From positions 71,476 through 135,475 of the forward strand of contig NZ_JACRVU010000001.1 of the NCBI RefSeq assembly GCF_018811945.1: a DNA stretch of 64,000 bases, in the 5' to 3' direction. The DNA comes from Gluconobacter sp. P1C6_b (GTDB lineage: Bacteria > Pseudomonadota > Alphaproteobacteria > Acetobacterales > Acetobacteraceae). Positions 34,449 through 44,096 of this stretch are shown piece by piece. The notes beneath the pieces were generated by a model, which did not search any database, was not told the DNA's origin, and worked only from the letters and a program-made list of their open reading frames with translations. Numbering within the stretch: the first letter of the stretch is position 1; each line of letters opens with the position of its first letter. Position numbers and translations under genes: made by a program.

Positions 34449-36002
34449 ATGAAACTTCTGGCCGTTCACCCAAGTGCCCTGATGTACACACGTGTGTTCC
34501 TGAGGCTTGAACCACTTGGTCTTGAACTTGTGGCGGGTGCCGCGCGCAATGAAGGACATGACGTTCAGATCATCGATCTCCAGGTCGAGACCCATGAAGA
34601 CTACTGGAAGCGTCTCGCTGACTTCAAACCGGATGCGATCTGTTTTTCAGGAAGCTATCTGGCGAACATTCCCGAGATCCTTGACCTGTGCAAGGAAACG
34701 AAACAGCGGATGCCCGGGAAGTTCATCTTTGTGGGCGGTCACTCGGTGTCCTTCATTGCGCCTGACGTGCTCCAGCTTTCCGAAGGCGCCATTGACTGCA
34801 TCCTGAAGGGTGAAGGCGATGCAACGGTCGGCCTCCTGCTGGAAGCCATCGAAAAGAAGACCGACCTGCTGAAGGTTCCCGGTGCCATCACGGTGGATGG
34901 TGAAGGTCCGCCGCCGATCTTCGTGAAAAGCCTCGATACCGTGCGCCCGGCGCGCGACCTGCTGCATCACCGCAACAAGTATTTCATCGGCACGCTGGAC
35001 CCGGCGGCTTCCATCGAATTCGCCCGGGGCTGTCCGTGGGACTGCACGTTCTGCAGTGCCTGGACGTTCTATGGCCGCTCCTACCGGACCGTCAGCCCGC
35101 AGGTCATTGCTGATGAGCTTGAGGCCCTGAAAGAACCGGGCATCTTCATCGTCGATGACGTGGCCTTCGTCCATCAGGAACATGGCATGGCCATCGCGGA
35201 CGAGATCAAGAAGCGCGGCATCAAGAAGGAATACTATCTTGAAACCCGCGCGGACGTTCTGCTGCGCAACAAGGAAGTCTTCAAGGTCTGGAGCGAAATC
35301 GGTCTGACCTACATTTTCATCGGGCTTGAAGCCGTGGATGAGGAAGGGCTCAAGCAGTTCCGCAAGCGCGTGTCGCTAGACGCCAATTTCGAGGCACTGG
35401 AATATGCCCGCTCGCTCGGTCTGACGGTGGCCATCAACATCATCGCCGATCCGTCCTGGACGCGCGAACGGTTCGAGGCCGTGCGCCAGTGGTGCCTCGA
35501 AATCCCGGATATCGTGAACATTTCCGTCACGACACCCTATCCCGGTACGGAGATCTGGCACCGCGAGGCCCGTCGCCTGACGACGCGCGACTATCGCCTG
35601 TTCGACATCCAGCACGCCGTCCTGCCAACCACCCTGCCGCTGCCCGAGTTCTACAAGGAACTGGTCAAGACGCAGCAGGTGCTCAACACCAAGCACATGG
35701 GCTGGGAAGCGCTGAAGGGCACGGTCGGCATTGCGACACGTCTGCTGCTGCACGGACAGACGAACTTCGTGAAGATGCTGTGGAAGTTCAATTCGGTCTT
35801 CGATCCGAAGCTCCAGTTGTCGGACCACATGCGCAAACCGCGCTACGAAATGCCGGTCCAGCCGGACGTGGTGGACAAAATCGACCGCAAGGCGCTTTAC
35901 GTCCACGGCCCCGGCGGTCGCCGGACACGCGCGCTCGACGATGCGACAGAAGGCTTCGTGGACAAGACCCGCATGGGCGCGGAAGCCGCCGCCGCCGAAT
36001 AA
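34449..36002 (+). CDS. hpnR: Hopanoid C-3 methylase (B12-binding radical SAM)
   Basis: Adds a methyl group at C-3 of hopanoids, at the membrane, giving 3-methylhopanoids. The start MKLLAVHPSALMYTRVFLRLEPLGLELVAGAAR and the B12-binding half (IDLQVETHEDYW, FVGGHSVSF) match HpnR. The radical SAM cluster is ARGCPWDCTFC (CxxxCxxC, about residue 196). The 517-residue length fits. The ATG at 34449 aligns with the family start; an ATG at 34392 is possible but less likely. No other hpn gene is in the window. The short C-terminal Ala-rich tail is a local addition. Confidence 0.93.
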   Translation: MKLLAVHPSALMYTRVFLRLEPLGLELVAGAARNEGHDVQIIDLQVETHEDYWKRLADFKPDAICFSGSYLANIPEILDLCKETKQRMPGKFIFVGGHSVSFIAPDVLQLSEGAIDCILKGEGDATVGLLLEAIEKKTDLLKVPGAITVDGEGPPPIFVKSLDTVRPARDLLHHRNKYFIGTLDPAASIEFARGCPWDCTFCSAWTFYGRSYRTVSPQVIADELEALKEPGIFIVDDVAFVHQEHGMAIADEIKKRGIKKEYYLETRADVLLRNKEVFKVWSEIGLTYIFIGLEAVDEEGLKQFRKRVSLDANFEALEYARSLGLTVAINIIADPSWTRERFEAVRQWCLEIPDIVNISVTTPYPGTEIWHREARRLTTRDYRLFDIQHAVLPTTLPLPEFYKELVKTQQVLNTKHMGWEALKGTVGIATRLLLHGQTNFVKMLWKFNSVFDPKLQLSDHMRKPRYEMPVQPDVVDKIDRKALYVHGPGGRRTRALDDATEGFVDKTRMGAEAAAAE

Positions 36003-36005
36003 CGG

Positions 36006-36668
36006 TCAGGACGAAGGCGGAAGCGGGCTGAGACGCCAGACGTTTTCGGACGCCGGGCAGCGGCCTTTCAGCCCGCCTTCGACCGCCCGGCTTTTCAGAA
36101 GCGTGAAAGCATAAGCCTGACCATAGCATTCACGCAGGAACGCCTCGCCGACGGAAAAAGGCGGTCCCTTCAGGCAGGACTGATCGTAGTCCAGCGTCAC
36201 GAGAAGTTCGGGAACCGGACCGGTCAGGGACAGGAGATGGGCGGCATAGGCCCGGCGCAGGTCCTCCGGCAGGGCGATCAGTGCGGCACGGTCATAGATG
36301 GCGTCCATCGGGCCGAGCATTTCCGGCGTCAGATCGAAAATATTTCCTGCGAAAATACGGATGGCCCCAGAAGAAAAACAACGCAACGCCCCGGTTTCCA
36401 CGAGGTCGGGCATAATGCCGAGATCGCTGAAAAACCGGCGTACCGCGATGTCGCTCAGTTCACATCCGGTCACGTGGTAACCGTGCCCGGCAAGCCAGAC
36501 CATGTCCTGACTCATACCGCACAGAGGCACGAAAATCCGTGCTCCCGCCGGAAGATCCAGAGCCGCGATATGACGGGTCAGAAGCGGATTGGCCTGTGTT
36601 TCATGAAAACCCGTCTCGCCGCGTTCCCATTTTTCCTGCCAGAAAACGGCATTCGACGCTGTATCCAT
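36006..36668 (-). CDS. tpm: Thiopurine S-methyltransferase (TPMT family)
   Basis: Cytoplasmic SAM-dependent methyltransferase of 220 residues. The start MDTASNAVFWQEKWERGETGFHE and NPLLTRHIAAL are family hallmarks, the SAM loop is RIFVPLCGMSQDMVWLAGHGYHVTGCELS (G-containing motif I), and DAIYDRAALIALPEDLR is motif II. Bacterial relatives methylate selenium and tellurium oxyanions or thiols. The ATG at 36668 is chosen; upstream in-frame sequence is shared with the helicase gene on the other strand. Convergent with hpnR, 3 bp apart. Confidence 0.9.
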   Translation of the reverse strand: MDTASNAVFWQEKWERGETGFHETQANPLLTRHIAALDLPAGARIFVPLCGMSQDMVWLAGHGYHVTGCELSDIAVRRFFSDLGIMPDLVETGALRCFSSGAIRIFAGNIFDLTPEMLGPMDAIYDRAALIALPEDLRRAYAAHLLSLTGPVPELLVTLDYDQSCLKGPPFSVGEAFLRECYGQAYAFTLLKSRAVEGGLKGRCPASENVWRLSPLPPSS

Positions 36669-36765
36669 CAGTCCGGCTTTCTTCCTGCTTTTCCCGGCTG
36701 AGACTGTGCCGGGTTCTGCGGGCGAGGCAATGGCATGTGTCGGGAAAATGTGAGAAAAGCCGCTC

Positions 36766-38088
36766 ATGGTCATGCTCACCCCCTCCCAGCGGCAGGCGCT
36801 TGATGAAATCATTGCCGCACATGCCGCAGGACGGCCGACGCATCTTCTGACGGGGTATGCGGGCAGCGGCAAGACGACGCTGATGCAGGCTGTCGCGCGG
36901 CATTTCATGGCCGAGAAGAAGGTGGTGGTCATCACGGCACCCACCCACAAGGCCACCGCCGTCCTGCGCTCGAAAGTGGACCGGGACGTCGATTGCAGGA
37001 CCATCCAGAGCCTGCTGAGCCTTCAGCCATCCTCGCAGGGCACGACCACGACCCTCGTACGCTCCAAGCGGCCGCAGACGATTGCCGATGGGATCGTGAT
37101 CGTCGATGAGTGCTCGATGCTCTCTGCGGAGCTGATGAACTGGATCCGCGATCTTCTGCGCTATTGCTTCGTGCTGTTCGTCGGCGATCCGGCCCAGCTT
37201 CCGCCCGTGGGAGAAGCTGCGTCGCCCTCCTTTTCCGTGCCCTCACGCTCCCATCTGGAGACCGTCGTGCGGCAGGCCGCGGGCAACCCGATCCTCGAAG
37301 CCGCGACCATCATCCGTCACAGTCAGGGTGGTGACGCCGACTGGAGCTGGGTCCGGGATGCGCGTCAGGAGCAGATGGGCCTGTTCCTACCCAAGGATGT
37401 GGAAAGCTGGGTCCGCAAGGCGTTTCTGTCCGATGCCTTCGCCGAAGACAACGACTGGTGCCGCTATCTGTGCTGGACGAATGCACGCGTGCATCAGATC
37501 AACCGGATGGTCCGCCTCTGGCGTTATGGCGGCGAAACGCCGACACCTTTCATGCCCGGCGAGCGGGTCGTGTCCCGTGCGCCGTTTTCCGTCCAGCAGG
37601 AAGAAGGCGGCCCGCGTCAGGCGATTGCCACGAACGAGGAAGTCCTCGTCATGGACATCAAACCGGGGCGGCTTTCGTATAAATTCGAGCTCTGCAAGGA
37701 CGTTCCGGCCTGGATTGCGGATCTCGCATCATGGGAAGTCACCCTGCTGACGATGGCGGGCGAGGAAATCACCGGCCATATCGTGCAGAACCAGAAGGAT
37801 CTGGAAGCTGTGGACCGGCGTCTGGTGCAGGAAGCGAAACAGCAGCACCGCCGCTGGAGTCACCGTTTTGCGTTTCACAACGCCCTGCTCCAGCTTCAGG
37901 CGATCTATGCCATGACGGTCCATACTGCGCAGGGCAGCACGTTCAAAAACGTGTTCGTGGATCTCGGCGATATCGGCCGTCGCGCCCGGCAGAACCCGCT
38001 GGAGACGCAGCAGCTCTGCTATGTGGCGGTGACGCGCGCCACCGACATGGTGTTCCTCGTCAACACGGCGGGCCTTTCCGCGCGATAG
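36766..38088 (+). CDS. Dda/RecD2-like SF1 DNA helicase
   Basis: A 440-residue superfamily 1B helicase. Motif I is [13 protein letters not shown] (about residues 28-40), Ia is [14 protein letters not shown] is [10 protein letters not shown] (about residue 111), III is [13 protein letters not shown], and the C-terminal motif V-VI region is [19 protein letters not shown] and [12 protein letters not shown]. This is the layout of phage T4 Dda and short RecD-like helicases. No phage, conjugation or other repair gene is nearby. Divergent from tpm by 97 bp; its 3' end overlaps the BASS transporter gene tail-to-tail by 29 bp. Confidence 0.85.
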   Translation: MVMLTPSQRQALDEIIAAHAAGRPTHLLTGYAGSGKTTLMQAVARHFMAEKKVVVITAPTHKATAVLRSKVDRDVDCRTIQSLLSLQPSSQGTTTTLVRSKRPQTIADGIVIVDECSMLSAELMNWIRDLLRYCFVLFVGDPAQLPPVGEAASPSFSVPSRSHLETVVRQAAGNPILEAATIIRHSQGGDADWSWVRDARQEQMGLFLPKDVESWVRKAFLSDAFAEDNDWCRYLCWTNARVHQINRMVRLWRYGGETPTPFMPGERVVSRAPFSVQQEEGGPRQAIATNEEVLVMDIKPGRLSYKFELCKDVPAWIADLASWEVTLLTMAGEEITGHIVQNQKDLEAVDRRLVQEAKQQHRRWSHRFAFHNALLQLQAIYAMTVHTAQGSTFKNVFVDLGDIGRRARQNPLETQQLCYVAVTRATDMVFLVNTAGLSAR

Positions 38089-38980
38089 GCCGCGACGCCC
38101 ACAGCGACGCCAGAATGGACCCCGAAACGTTGTGCCAGATGGAGAAGATCGCTCCGGGCAGTGCAGCCAGCGGCGAGAAGTAGAGCCGCCCCAGCGTAGC
38201 GGCGAGGCCCGAGTTCTGCATCCCGACTTCCAGCGCAAGCGTGCGACAGATGCTTTCATCAAAGCCAAGCAGCCGCCCGCCCCAGTAGCCTCCCAGAAGC
38301 CCGATCCCATTATGCAGGATGACCGCCAGCAGCATGACCGGACCCGCCTCTTTCAGGGAGGGCCCCACGCCGGCCACGATCGCCCCGATGATGAGCAGGA
38401 TCGACACCATGGCCACCAGCGGGAGCGCAGGCTCCACCCGCTTCACGGCGCGATGGCACAGTGTATTGAGCGTCACCCCCGCCAGAACGGGGAGCGCCAC
38501 CATCGTCAGGATGCTGCGAAACAGTGCCCAGCTATCCACGGCAACACCGGCAGACACATAAAACCGCACCAGAAGCGGCGTCGCAACAATCCCTACAAGG
38601 GTGGAAAAGGCGCTGATGCTGACGGAAAGTGCGACGTCTCCGCGCGACAGATAGATCATGACATTCGAGGCCGTACCGCTCGATACGCAGCCGACCAGCA
38701 CCATGCCCGTGGCCAGCGCGGGCGGCATCGACAGCAGATGCGCAATCCCCCAGGCGGCGAGCGGCATGACGAGATAATGCAGCCCCACGCCCGCCAGAAC
38801 CGGCGCGGGACGACGCAGGATCCGGCCGAAATCGGCGGGCGTCAGCGATACGCCCATCGTGAACATGACGAAGGCCAGAAGCGGCGTGATGACAGGAACC
38901 AGCGTCAGGAACGGTCCAGGCAGAAGAAGCGCCAGGCCGGACACCAGAATGGCCCAGAAGGGAAAGAGGCGTGTCATCAT
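38060..38980 (-). CDS. Bile acid:sodium symporter (BASS) family transporter
   Basis: Inner-membrane protein of 306 residues with about ten helices. [54 protein letters not shown] and [15 protein letters not shown] are the sodium- and substrate-site motifs of the BASS family. Bacterial members move pantoate, pyruvate, bile acids or other organic acids; substrate unknown here. Its last 29 bp overlap the end of the helicase gene. Confidence 0.88.
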   Translation of the reverse strand: MMTRLFPFWAILVSGLALLLPGPFLTLVPVITPLLAFVMFTMGVSLTPADFGRILRRPAPVLAGVGLHYLVMPLAAWGIAHLLSMPPALATGMVLVGCVSSGTASNVMIYLSRGDVALSVSISAFSTLVGIVATPLLVRFYVSAGVAVDSWALFRSILTMVALPVLAGVTLNTLCHRAVKRVEPALPLVAMVSILLIIGAIVAGVGPSLKEAGPVMLLAVILHNGIGLLGGYWGGRLLGFDESICRTLALEVGMQNSGLAATLGRLYFSPLAALPGAIFSIWHNVSGSILASLWASRPIARKGPPC

Positions 38981-39243
38981 CGGGGCGGCACCGGAGGGAA
39001 AAGGTATTTTTCAGGAGACATACGACTCATCTTGGCGAAGATGACAGAAACGCCCTTATGCCGGGCAACAGCCAGCCCGTCATCCCTCCTAAGGGAACGC
39101 ACCGGAAAGAGGCAGCCCGAAAAATGCCATTAACGCGGAGGTAAGGTCGGACTGTGTTTATTACGGGTCAGGGAGTCGACGAGCGTCTGCCTGCCTTTAC
39201 GGGAGTGGCCTGTACAGCCTGTTCCATAGCCTATGCGCCATCA

Positions 39244-40449
39244 ATGACTCCTGATCCACCTACCCTGCTTGGATGCAGTGCGGTTATTTTCCTGCTTCTG
39301 GGCGTTCATTTCATCCTGTCTGAACTCTCCAGCAGAAAATGGTCGCGTATGGCCTGGTACGCAGCCCCGTTTCTTCTGGGATCGGCTTCCGGCCTGTTTT
39401 TCATTGTTCCAACCATGCTTCCCGGATTGTGGGGACTGCGGCTGGGCGCCCTGTTCATGGTCATGGCCTATGGAGCCGCGTGGCAGGCGCTCCGCGTCAT
39501 GCTGGGCTGTCAGACGCGCCTTCTGCTGCTGGTATCTGGCTGCGGCCTGTCCTTCATACTTTCGGTTCTGGCCGGACCCACTGGCCTGTTCCATGTGATC
39601 AGTACGGCCTTTCGCCTGGCGACCATCGCGGCCTTTCACGCTTTGGCGGCCCGTGACCTCCAGCAGAAAGCCCCGATCAGAACCTCGGCAAGACGCAGCC
39701 TGCTGAGGCTGCTTCGCTTTTATGCCGCCGTCCATCTCCTTCTGGTGCCCTTCGTCTTCTGGCTGCCAGCCCCCCTCGGTGCGGCACCGGCCACCATCTG
39801 GGCCGTGACGACCTACAATTTCCTGGTCGTCATCGAAGTGGCGCTCTTTGCACTGGCGATGATCGCCATTCCCTGGGAACAGCTGGCGTTCCGGCAGCAG
39901 GAACTGATCCTGCAGGATCCCCTGTCAGGCGGGAGCAATCGCCGGGCCTTCCAGGCCTGGCTGGAAAATGATGGCAAGATCTGCGCGCACGAAGCCCTGC
40001 TCATGGTCGATATCGATCATTTCAAGTCCATCAATGACGCCCATGGCCATGCGGTCGGGGATCAGATCATCATTGCCATGGGCCGTGTCTGTACGGACAT
40101 CCTTTATCCCCCGACGGTTCTGTTCCGCATTGGCGGCGATGAATTCGTGGTGGTATTCCAGTGTGGCAGCCTTGACGAAATGCTCGCGACCGCACACCGC
40201 CTCCGAAAGGCCTTCTCGACGGAAACCCGCCTGATCGGGGGCGGAGCCGTTACGGCAACGCTCAGTATCGGCGCAGCCCTGTGTCCCGGCCGGGGGATCC
40301 CGCGCACGGAGCTTCTGGCCCAGGCCGATAACGCGCTCTACACCGCCAAGCAGTCCGGCCGTAACCGTGTGGTTCACGCCCCATGGGACGAAAGACCCGC
40401 CCCGGCCCACCATATCCCCCTGGCCGAGAGGACCGCTCATCACGCCTGA
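39244..40449 (+). CDS. Membrane-bound diguanylate cyclase (GGDEF)
   Basis: Makes c-di-GMP from GTP. The N-terminal half has about seven hydrophobic helices (residues 8-205) of no named sensor family. The GGDEF domain follows (about residues 220-385): DPLSGGSNRRAF, LMVDIDHFKSINDAHGHAVGDQII and FRIGGDEFVVVF, so the active site is intact. The inhibitory RxxD site eight to five residues before GGDEF is replaced by YPPT, so product inhibition at that site is not expected. The start is uncertain: the ATG at 39244 (401 residues) or a GTG at 39154 or 39205. Confidence 0.88.
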   Translation: MTPDPPTLLGCSAVIFLLLGVHFILSELSSRKWSRMAWYAAPFLLGSASGLFFIVPTMLPGLWGLRLGALFMVMAYGAAWQALRVMLGCQTRLLLLVSGCGLSFILSVLAGPTGLFHVISTAFRLATIAAFHALAARDLQQKAPIRTSARRSLLRLLRFYAAVHLLLVPFVFWLPAPLGAAPATIWAVTTYNFLVVIEVALFALAMIAIPWEQLAFRQQELILQDPLSGGSNRRAFQAWLENDGKICAHEALLMVDIDHFKSINDAHGHAVGDQIIIAMGRVCTDILYPPTVLFRIGGDEFVVVFQCGSLDEMLATAHRLRKAFSTETRLIGGGAVTATLSIGAALCPGRGIPRTELLAQADNALYTAKQSGRNRVVHAPWDERPAPAHHIPLAERTAHHA

Positions 40450-40534
40450 AAACCGGTCATGAAACCGGGCGCCTGCGGGAGTGGTCCGGAGAAATGTGTC
40501 CAGAAATATGAATAATTATTGCAATTGATTTTCC

Positions 40535-40549
40535 TGTCCTCGAAGGACA
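40535..40549. promoter_or_regulatory. Palindrome before the FUSC gene
   Basis: TGTCCT-CGA-AGGACA, a perfect 6-bp inverted repeat with a 3-base centre, 43 bp before the start. It may be an operator; no regulator gene is adjacent. Confidence 0.3.
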
Positions 40550-40591
40550 CATATCAGCCCGTCCAATCTGTTTTACTGGAATCGGGGTTTC

Positions 40592-42703
40592 ATGGGGCCA
40601 TTCTTCAACCGGGCAGCACAGGAAATACAGTCATCATTTACTGTATTTTTTCGTGATTTGTCCTGGTTATATGCCCCTCGTCTTTCCGCTCTCGGTTTTT
40701 CGATCCGTACGACAATTGCTGCACTGGTCGCTCTGGCCATCGCGTTATGGATGGAACTGGGGCAGCCCCAGTGGGCGCCCATGACGGTCTGGATCGTGGC
40801 CCAGGGCACCCTGGGCGAAAGTCTTTCAAAGGCGCGCTGGCGCGTGGCCGGGACACTGGGCGGGATCGTCTCGGCGATCGCTCTGGCCTCAGCCTTTCCG
40901 CAGGCGCCCTGGCTGTTCTTTCCGGCTCTGGCCGGGTGGATCGGGCTGTGCACTGCGCTGGGAACGCTGGTCCATAACTTCCGCAGCTACGCGTTCGTTC
41001 TGACGGCCTATACCTGTTCCATCGTATCCCTGAGCGCACAGGCGCAGCCCGATCAGGTGTTCAGTATCGCGATGGCACGGGGCACATACATTCTTCTGGG
41101 CGTGATCTGTGGCACAGTGGCGGATATGGCCTGCCGGAGCAATGTTCCCGCCAAGGCACGCGCCGCCATCCGCAGCCAGCTTCAGCAGATCGTTCTCGAA
41201 GCCGCCAATGCCTCGCGCGATATCCTGCTCGAACATGGCACGCCCGAAAGCGATCTGCACAACATCTTCTCGCTGTCTCTCAGCCTGAGCGACCGGATCG
41301 AGTTCAGCGCCATCGAGGTCGGCCGCACACGAGGGATCGTCGATTACGCCCGGGCTACGCTCGGCCTTGCCTCCCGCCTGATGTCGCGGGCCCTTGGCAT
41401 GCGCAGCCGTCTGGGCGCCGTGACCAGACGTTCAGCGCGGACCCAGGACCTGCTGCATGACGCGGCCGGGATTCTGGATCGGCTGCGTGCGGATATTGAT
41501 GACGAAAAGGCGCTTCAGGCCCTGCGTCAGGAGGTTCTTGCCCTGATCGGACGATGTCAGGAGGACGTCGAACAGACCGTAAGGCTGCCCCGCGAGGAAA
41601 GTGACAGCGGCACCGTTTTCAACGACCGCATCCTGATCCAGGGGCTGCAACTGACGCTGACGGAGCTTCAGCATCTTCTGGGCTGTCTGGCGGGCGATCC
41701 CGGCGAAGACCCCAGAGCCGAAAGCTACAGGCTCGCCCGTCCCCGCAACTGGTACGCTGCCATCCATAACGGACTGCGCTCCTGCGCCGCGGTCCTGATG
41801 GCGGCCTATGTGTGGGAAGTGACGGCCTGGCCGGACGGACCGCTGTTCATCACGTTTGTCTCGGTGGTCTGCGCCCGTTTCGCATCCTTCAGCAACACGG
41901 TTCTGGCGAGCAGCGCGTTCTTCTCGGGTGCGGTCTGGGCGGCGGTCGCGGCGATCATTCCCGTCTTTCTGGTCATGCCGGCCACGGCATCCTATGCGAT
42001 GCTGTGCCTGACGATTTCGGTTCCGATGCTGATCGGGGGGCTTGCGACGCGCACACCCGCCCTCGCCGCGCGGGCGGCATCCTTCAGCAACTTCTTTCCG
42101 TATCTGATCGGTCTGGACAACCACAGCCGCATCAACGAGGCCGAGTGGTTCAATACGGTGTTCGCCCTGCTGAGCGGGCTCGGCTTCGGCGTTCTCGTGT
42201 TCCGCTATGTCTTTCCATTCCAGCTGACACGGTTTTACCGGAATTTCCGGCTGGACCTGCTGTCCGACCTGCGGCTGATCGGCAGGAACCGCCGGTCCAT
42301 GACTGAAGCCGTCTGGGTCGGACGGATCGTCCTGGGCATGGAGCAGCTGATCGCCCATACCAAAGCCAGCAGTTCCGGCTCCAACGACCGATGGCTTCAT
42401 GCCGCCTTTTCAATGATGACGGTCGGACGCAACCTGCTCCAGATCCAGGCCTATCGCGGCCAGAACAGCCTGCCCGAGAATGCACGGGCCGTCCTCTCCC
42501 GCCTGTGCCAGAGCTTTGCCAGCCCCTTTACCGGCCCCGAGGCACTGGAACTCCAGTCCCGGGATGCGCTGGAAAGTTTTTCCACAATGGAAACGGTGGA
42601 GACCAACAGCAACCTCCGCCTGCTCCTCTCCAGCATCACGGGATGTCTCATCATCATTTCGAGTGAGCTGGGACGACGGAACGACATTCTGGAAGGAACC
42701 TGA
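40592..42703 (+). CDS. FUSC-family exporter (AaeB-like)
   Basis: A 703-residue inner-membrane protein of the fusaric acid resistance / AaeB family, expected to export aromatic acids. Two membrane modules of about six helices each are separated by a long cytoplasmic region: the first near residues 30-175 (FSIRTTIAALVALAIALWM, PQWAPMTVWIVAQ, RVAGTLGGIVSAI) and the second near residues 380-550. Partner MFP proteins (AaeA type) are not found next to it, which is common in Acetobacteraceae. Single gene between two spaced neighbours. Confidence 0.87.
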   Translation: MGPFFNRAAQEIQSSFTVFFRDLSWLYAPRLSALGFSIRTTIAALVALAIALWMELGQPQWAPMTVWIVAQGTLGESLSKARWRVAGTLGGIVSAIALASAFPQAPWLFFPALAGWIGLCTALGTLVHNFRSYAFVLTAYTCSIVSLSAQAQPDQVFSIAMARGTYILLGVICGTVADMACRSNVPAKARAAIRSQLQQIVLEAANASRDILLEHGTPESDLHNIFSLSLSLSDRIEFSAIEVGRTRGIVDYARATLGLASRLMSRALGMRSRLGAVTRRSARTQDLLHDAAGILDRLRADIDDEKALQALRQEVLALIGRCQEDVEQTVRLPREESDSGTVFNDRILIQGLQLTLTELQHLLGCLAGDPGEDPRAESYRLARPRNWYAAIHNGLRSCAAVLMAAYVWEVTAWPDGPLFITFVSVVCARFASFSNTVLASSAFFSGAVWAAVAAIIPVFLVMPATASYAMLCLTISVPMLIGGLATRTPALAARAASFSNFFPYLIGLDNHSRINEAEWFNTVFALLSGLGFGVLVFRYVFPFQLTRFYRNFRLDLLSDLRLIGRNRRSMTEAVWVGRIVLGMEQLIAHTKASSSGSNDRWLHAAFSMMTVGRNLLQIQAYRGQNSLPENARAVLSRLCQSFASPFTGPEALELQSRDALESFSTMETVETNSNLRLLLSSITGCLIIISSELGRRNDILEGT

Positions 42704-42914
42704 AGCAGCCTCCCGAATCCGTGATGTCAGGGCGCAGAAATGAAAGTCATGATGTTCGTAACCCCCTGAAAAACCGGCTCTCCCGGAGCATTCCGCCGCT
42801 TCAGGAGCGATGATGGGCCTGAGCTGAATTTTTGGGTTTCCGTAATACGATCAAAGTGCCAAAAGCCCTCGCGTTCGGGACGCTCAGGTCGCCGTTCCAG
42901 TCAGGAAGTCCGTC

Positions 42915-44096
42915 GTGTTCAAAACGCTCTCCGGTCCGGTGATCGCAGGCCTCTGCGCCCTGTTCGCCTCGACCTTCATTGCGGTGACGACCGAGGTCGC
43001 GCCGGTTGGTCTGCTGATCGACATGGCCAAATCCTTCAACATTACGGAAGGTCATGCCGGGCTGGCGGTCAGCGCCTATGCGCTGCTCGTCGCATTCGGG
43101 GCCGTGCCCATCACGATCGCCACGAGCCGCATGGACCGCAAGATGCTCATGCTGCTCTGCCTGGCCGGATACGTCATCTCCAATCTGATTTCCGCCATGG
43201 CGCCGAACTTCGCCATCGTCTGTGCAGGACGCGCCCTGGGCGGGCTGTCGCACGCACTGATGATGTCCATTGCCGCCGCCTATGCCGCCCATCTGGTGCC
43301 CGAACGCATGACGGGGCGCGCCATTTCCTTTGTCTTTGGCGGCACATCGCTGGGGTCGGTTCTGGGCGTTCCGGGCGCGGCTGCGATCAGCCATTTCGCA
43401 AGCTGGCGGGTCGCGCTTTACGTCATTGCCGGGCTTGCGGCCCTCCTGACGATCTTCATTGCGCTCTATCTGCCGCCCGTTCGCGGGGCGGACACCAAGG
43501 CGCTCAAGGTTCCGACCATCCGCTCCCCACAGGCCGCGCGCATTTTCGGCGTCGTGATCGGCGTGAACGCCGTGTTCTTCTTCGCGCATAACCTGCTCTA
43601 CACCTACGTCTCCCCGCTTCTGCTGGAGCATGGCCTGCCCGAGCACCTGCTGAGTGTCGCGCTCCTGATTACTGGTGGCGTCAGCATTTTCGGTCTGTGG
43701 GGGGCGGGGCAGGTCGTGGACCGCTGGCCGGCAGCCGGACTGTTCGGCGGCGGCCTGGCCATGCTCACGGGCATGATCCTGGTTTACGGACACCTGATTT
43801 CCGCATGGCCGAGCGTGGGGGCCGTCGGGCTGTGGTGCATGGGTTACGCTGCGATCATCCCCTTCGTCATGTCGGGCGCGATCCGCGCGCGGGCGACCAG
43901 CGCCGATGTGGCAGGCGCGGCCATCAACAGCAGCAGCAATTTCGGCATCCTTCTGGGCTCTGCCATCGGCGGCCATCTTCTGAGCACGCTGGGCTTTGCA
44001 GTGCTGTGCCCGGCATCCGTCGTGATCGCGCTGGGCGGCATCCTGCTCGCAGCGTTTAATCCCGCTGCGTTTCCCCGCCGCCTCCAGCAGGACTGA
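42915..44096 (+). CDS. MFS exporter (AraJ/SotB-like)
   Basis: A 393-residue major facilitator protein with twelve helices. VAVTTEVAPVGLL-type helix 1 and helix 2 GLAVSAYALLVAFGAVPITIATSRMDRKMLML, plus GRALGGLSHALMMSIAAAYAAHLVP and GGTSLGSVLGVPGAAAISHFASWRVAL in helices 4-5, are those of the drug/sugar efflux (DHA1) group. The start is a GTG at 42915 with AGGAAG six bases upstream. Its 3' end overlaps the convergent ACR3-like gene by 41 bp. Substrate unknown. A long frame on the opposite strand is its shadow. Confidence 0.9.
   Translation: MFKTLSGPVIAGLCALFASTFIAVTTEVAPVGLLIDMAKSFNITEGHAGLAVSAYALLVAFGAVPITIATSRMDRKMLMLLCLAGYVISNLISAMAPNFAIVCAGRALGGLSHALMMSIAAAYAAHLVPERMTGRAISFVFGGTSLGSVLGVPGAAAISHFASWRVALYVIAGLAALLTIFIALYLPPVRGADTKALKVPTIRSPQAARIFGVVIGVNAVFFFAHNLLYTYVSPLLLEHGLPEHLLSVALLITGGVSIFGLWGAGQVVDRWPAAGLFGGGLAMLTGMILVYGHLISAWPSVGAVGLWCMGYAAIIPFVMSGAIRARATSADVAGAAINSSSNFGILLGSAIGGHLLSTLGFAVLCPASVVIALGGILLAAFNPAAFPRRLQQD

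Noticed and set aside
38981-39243. Possible c-di-GMP riboswitch before the diguanylate cyclase
   Set aside because: The conserved GEMM core and tetraloop receptor pattern were not found.
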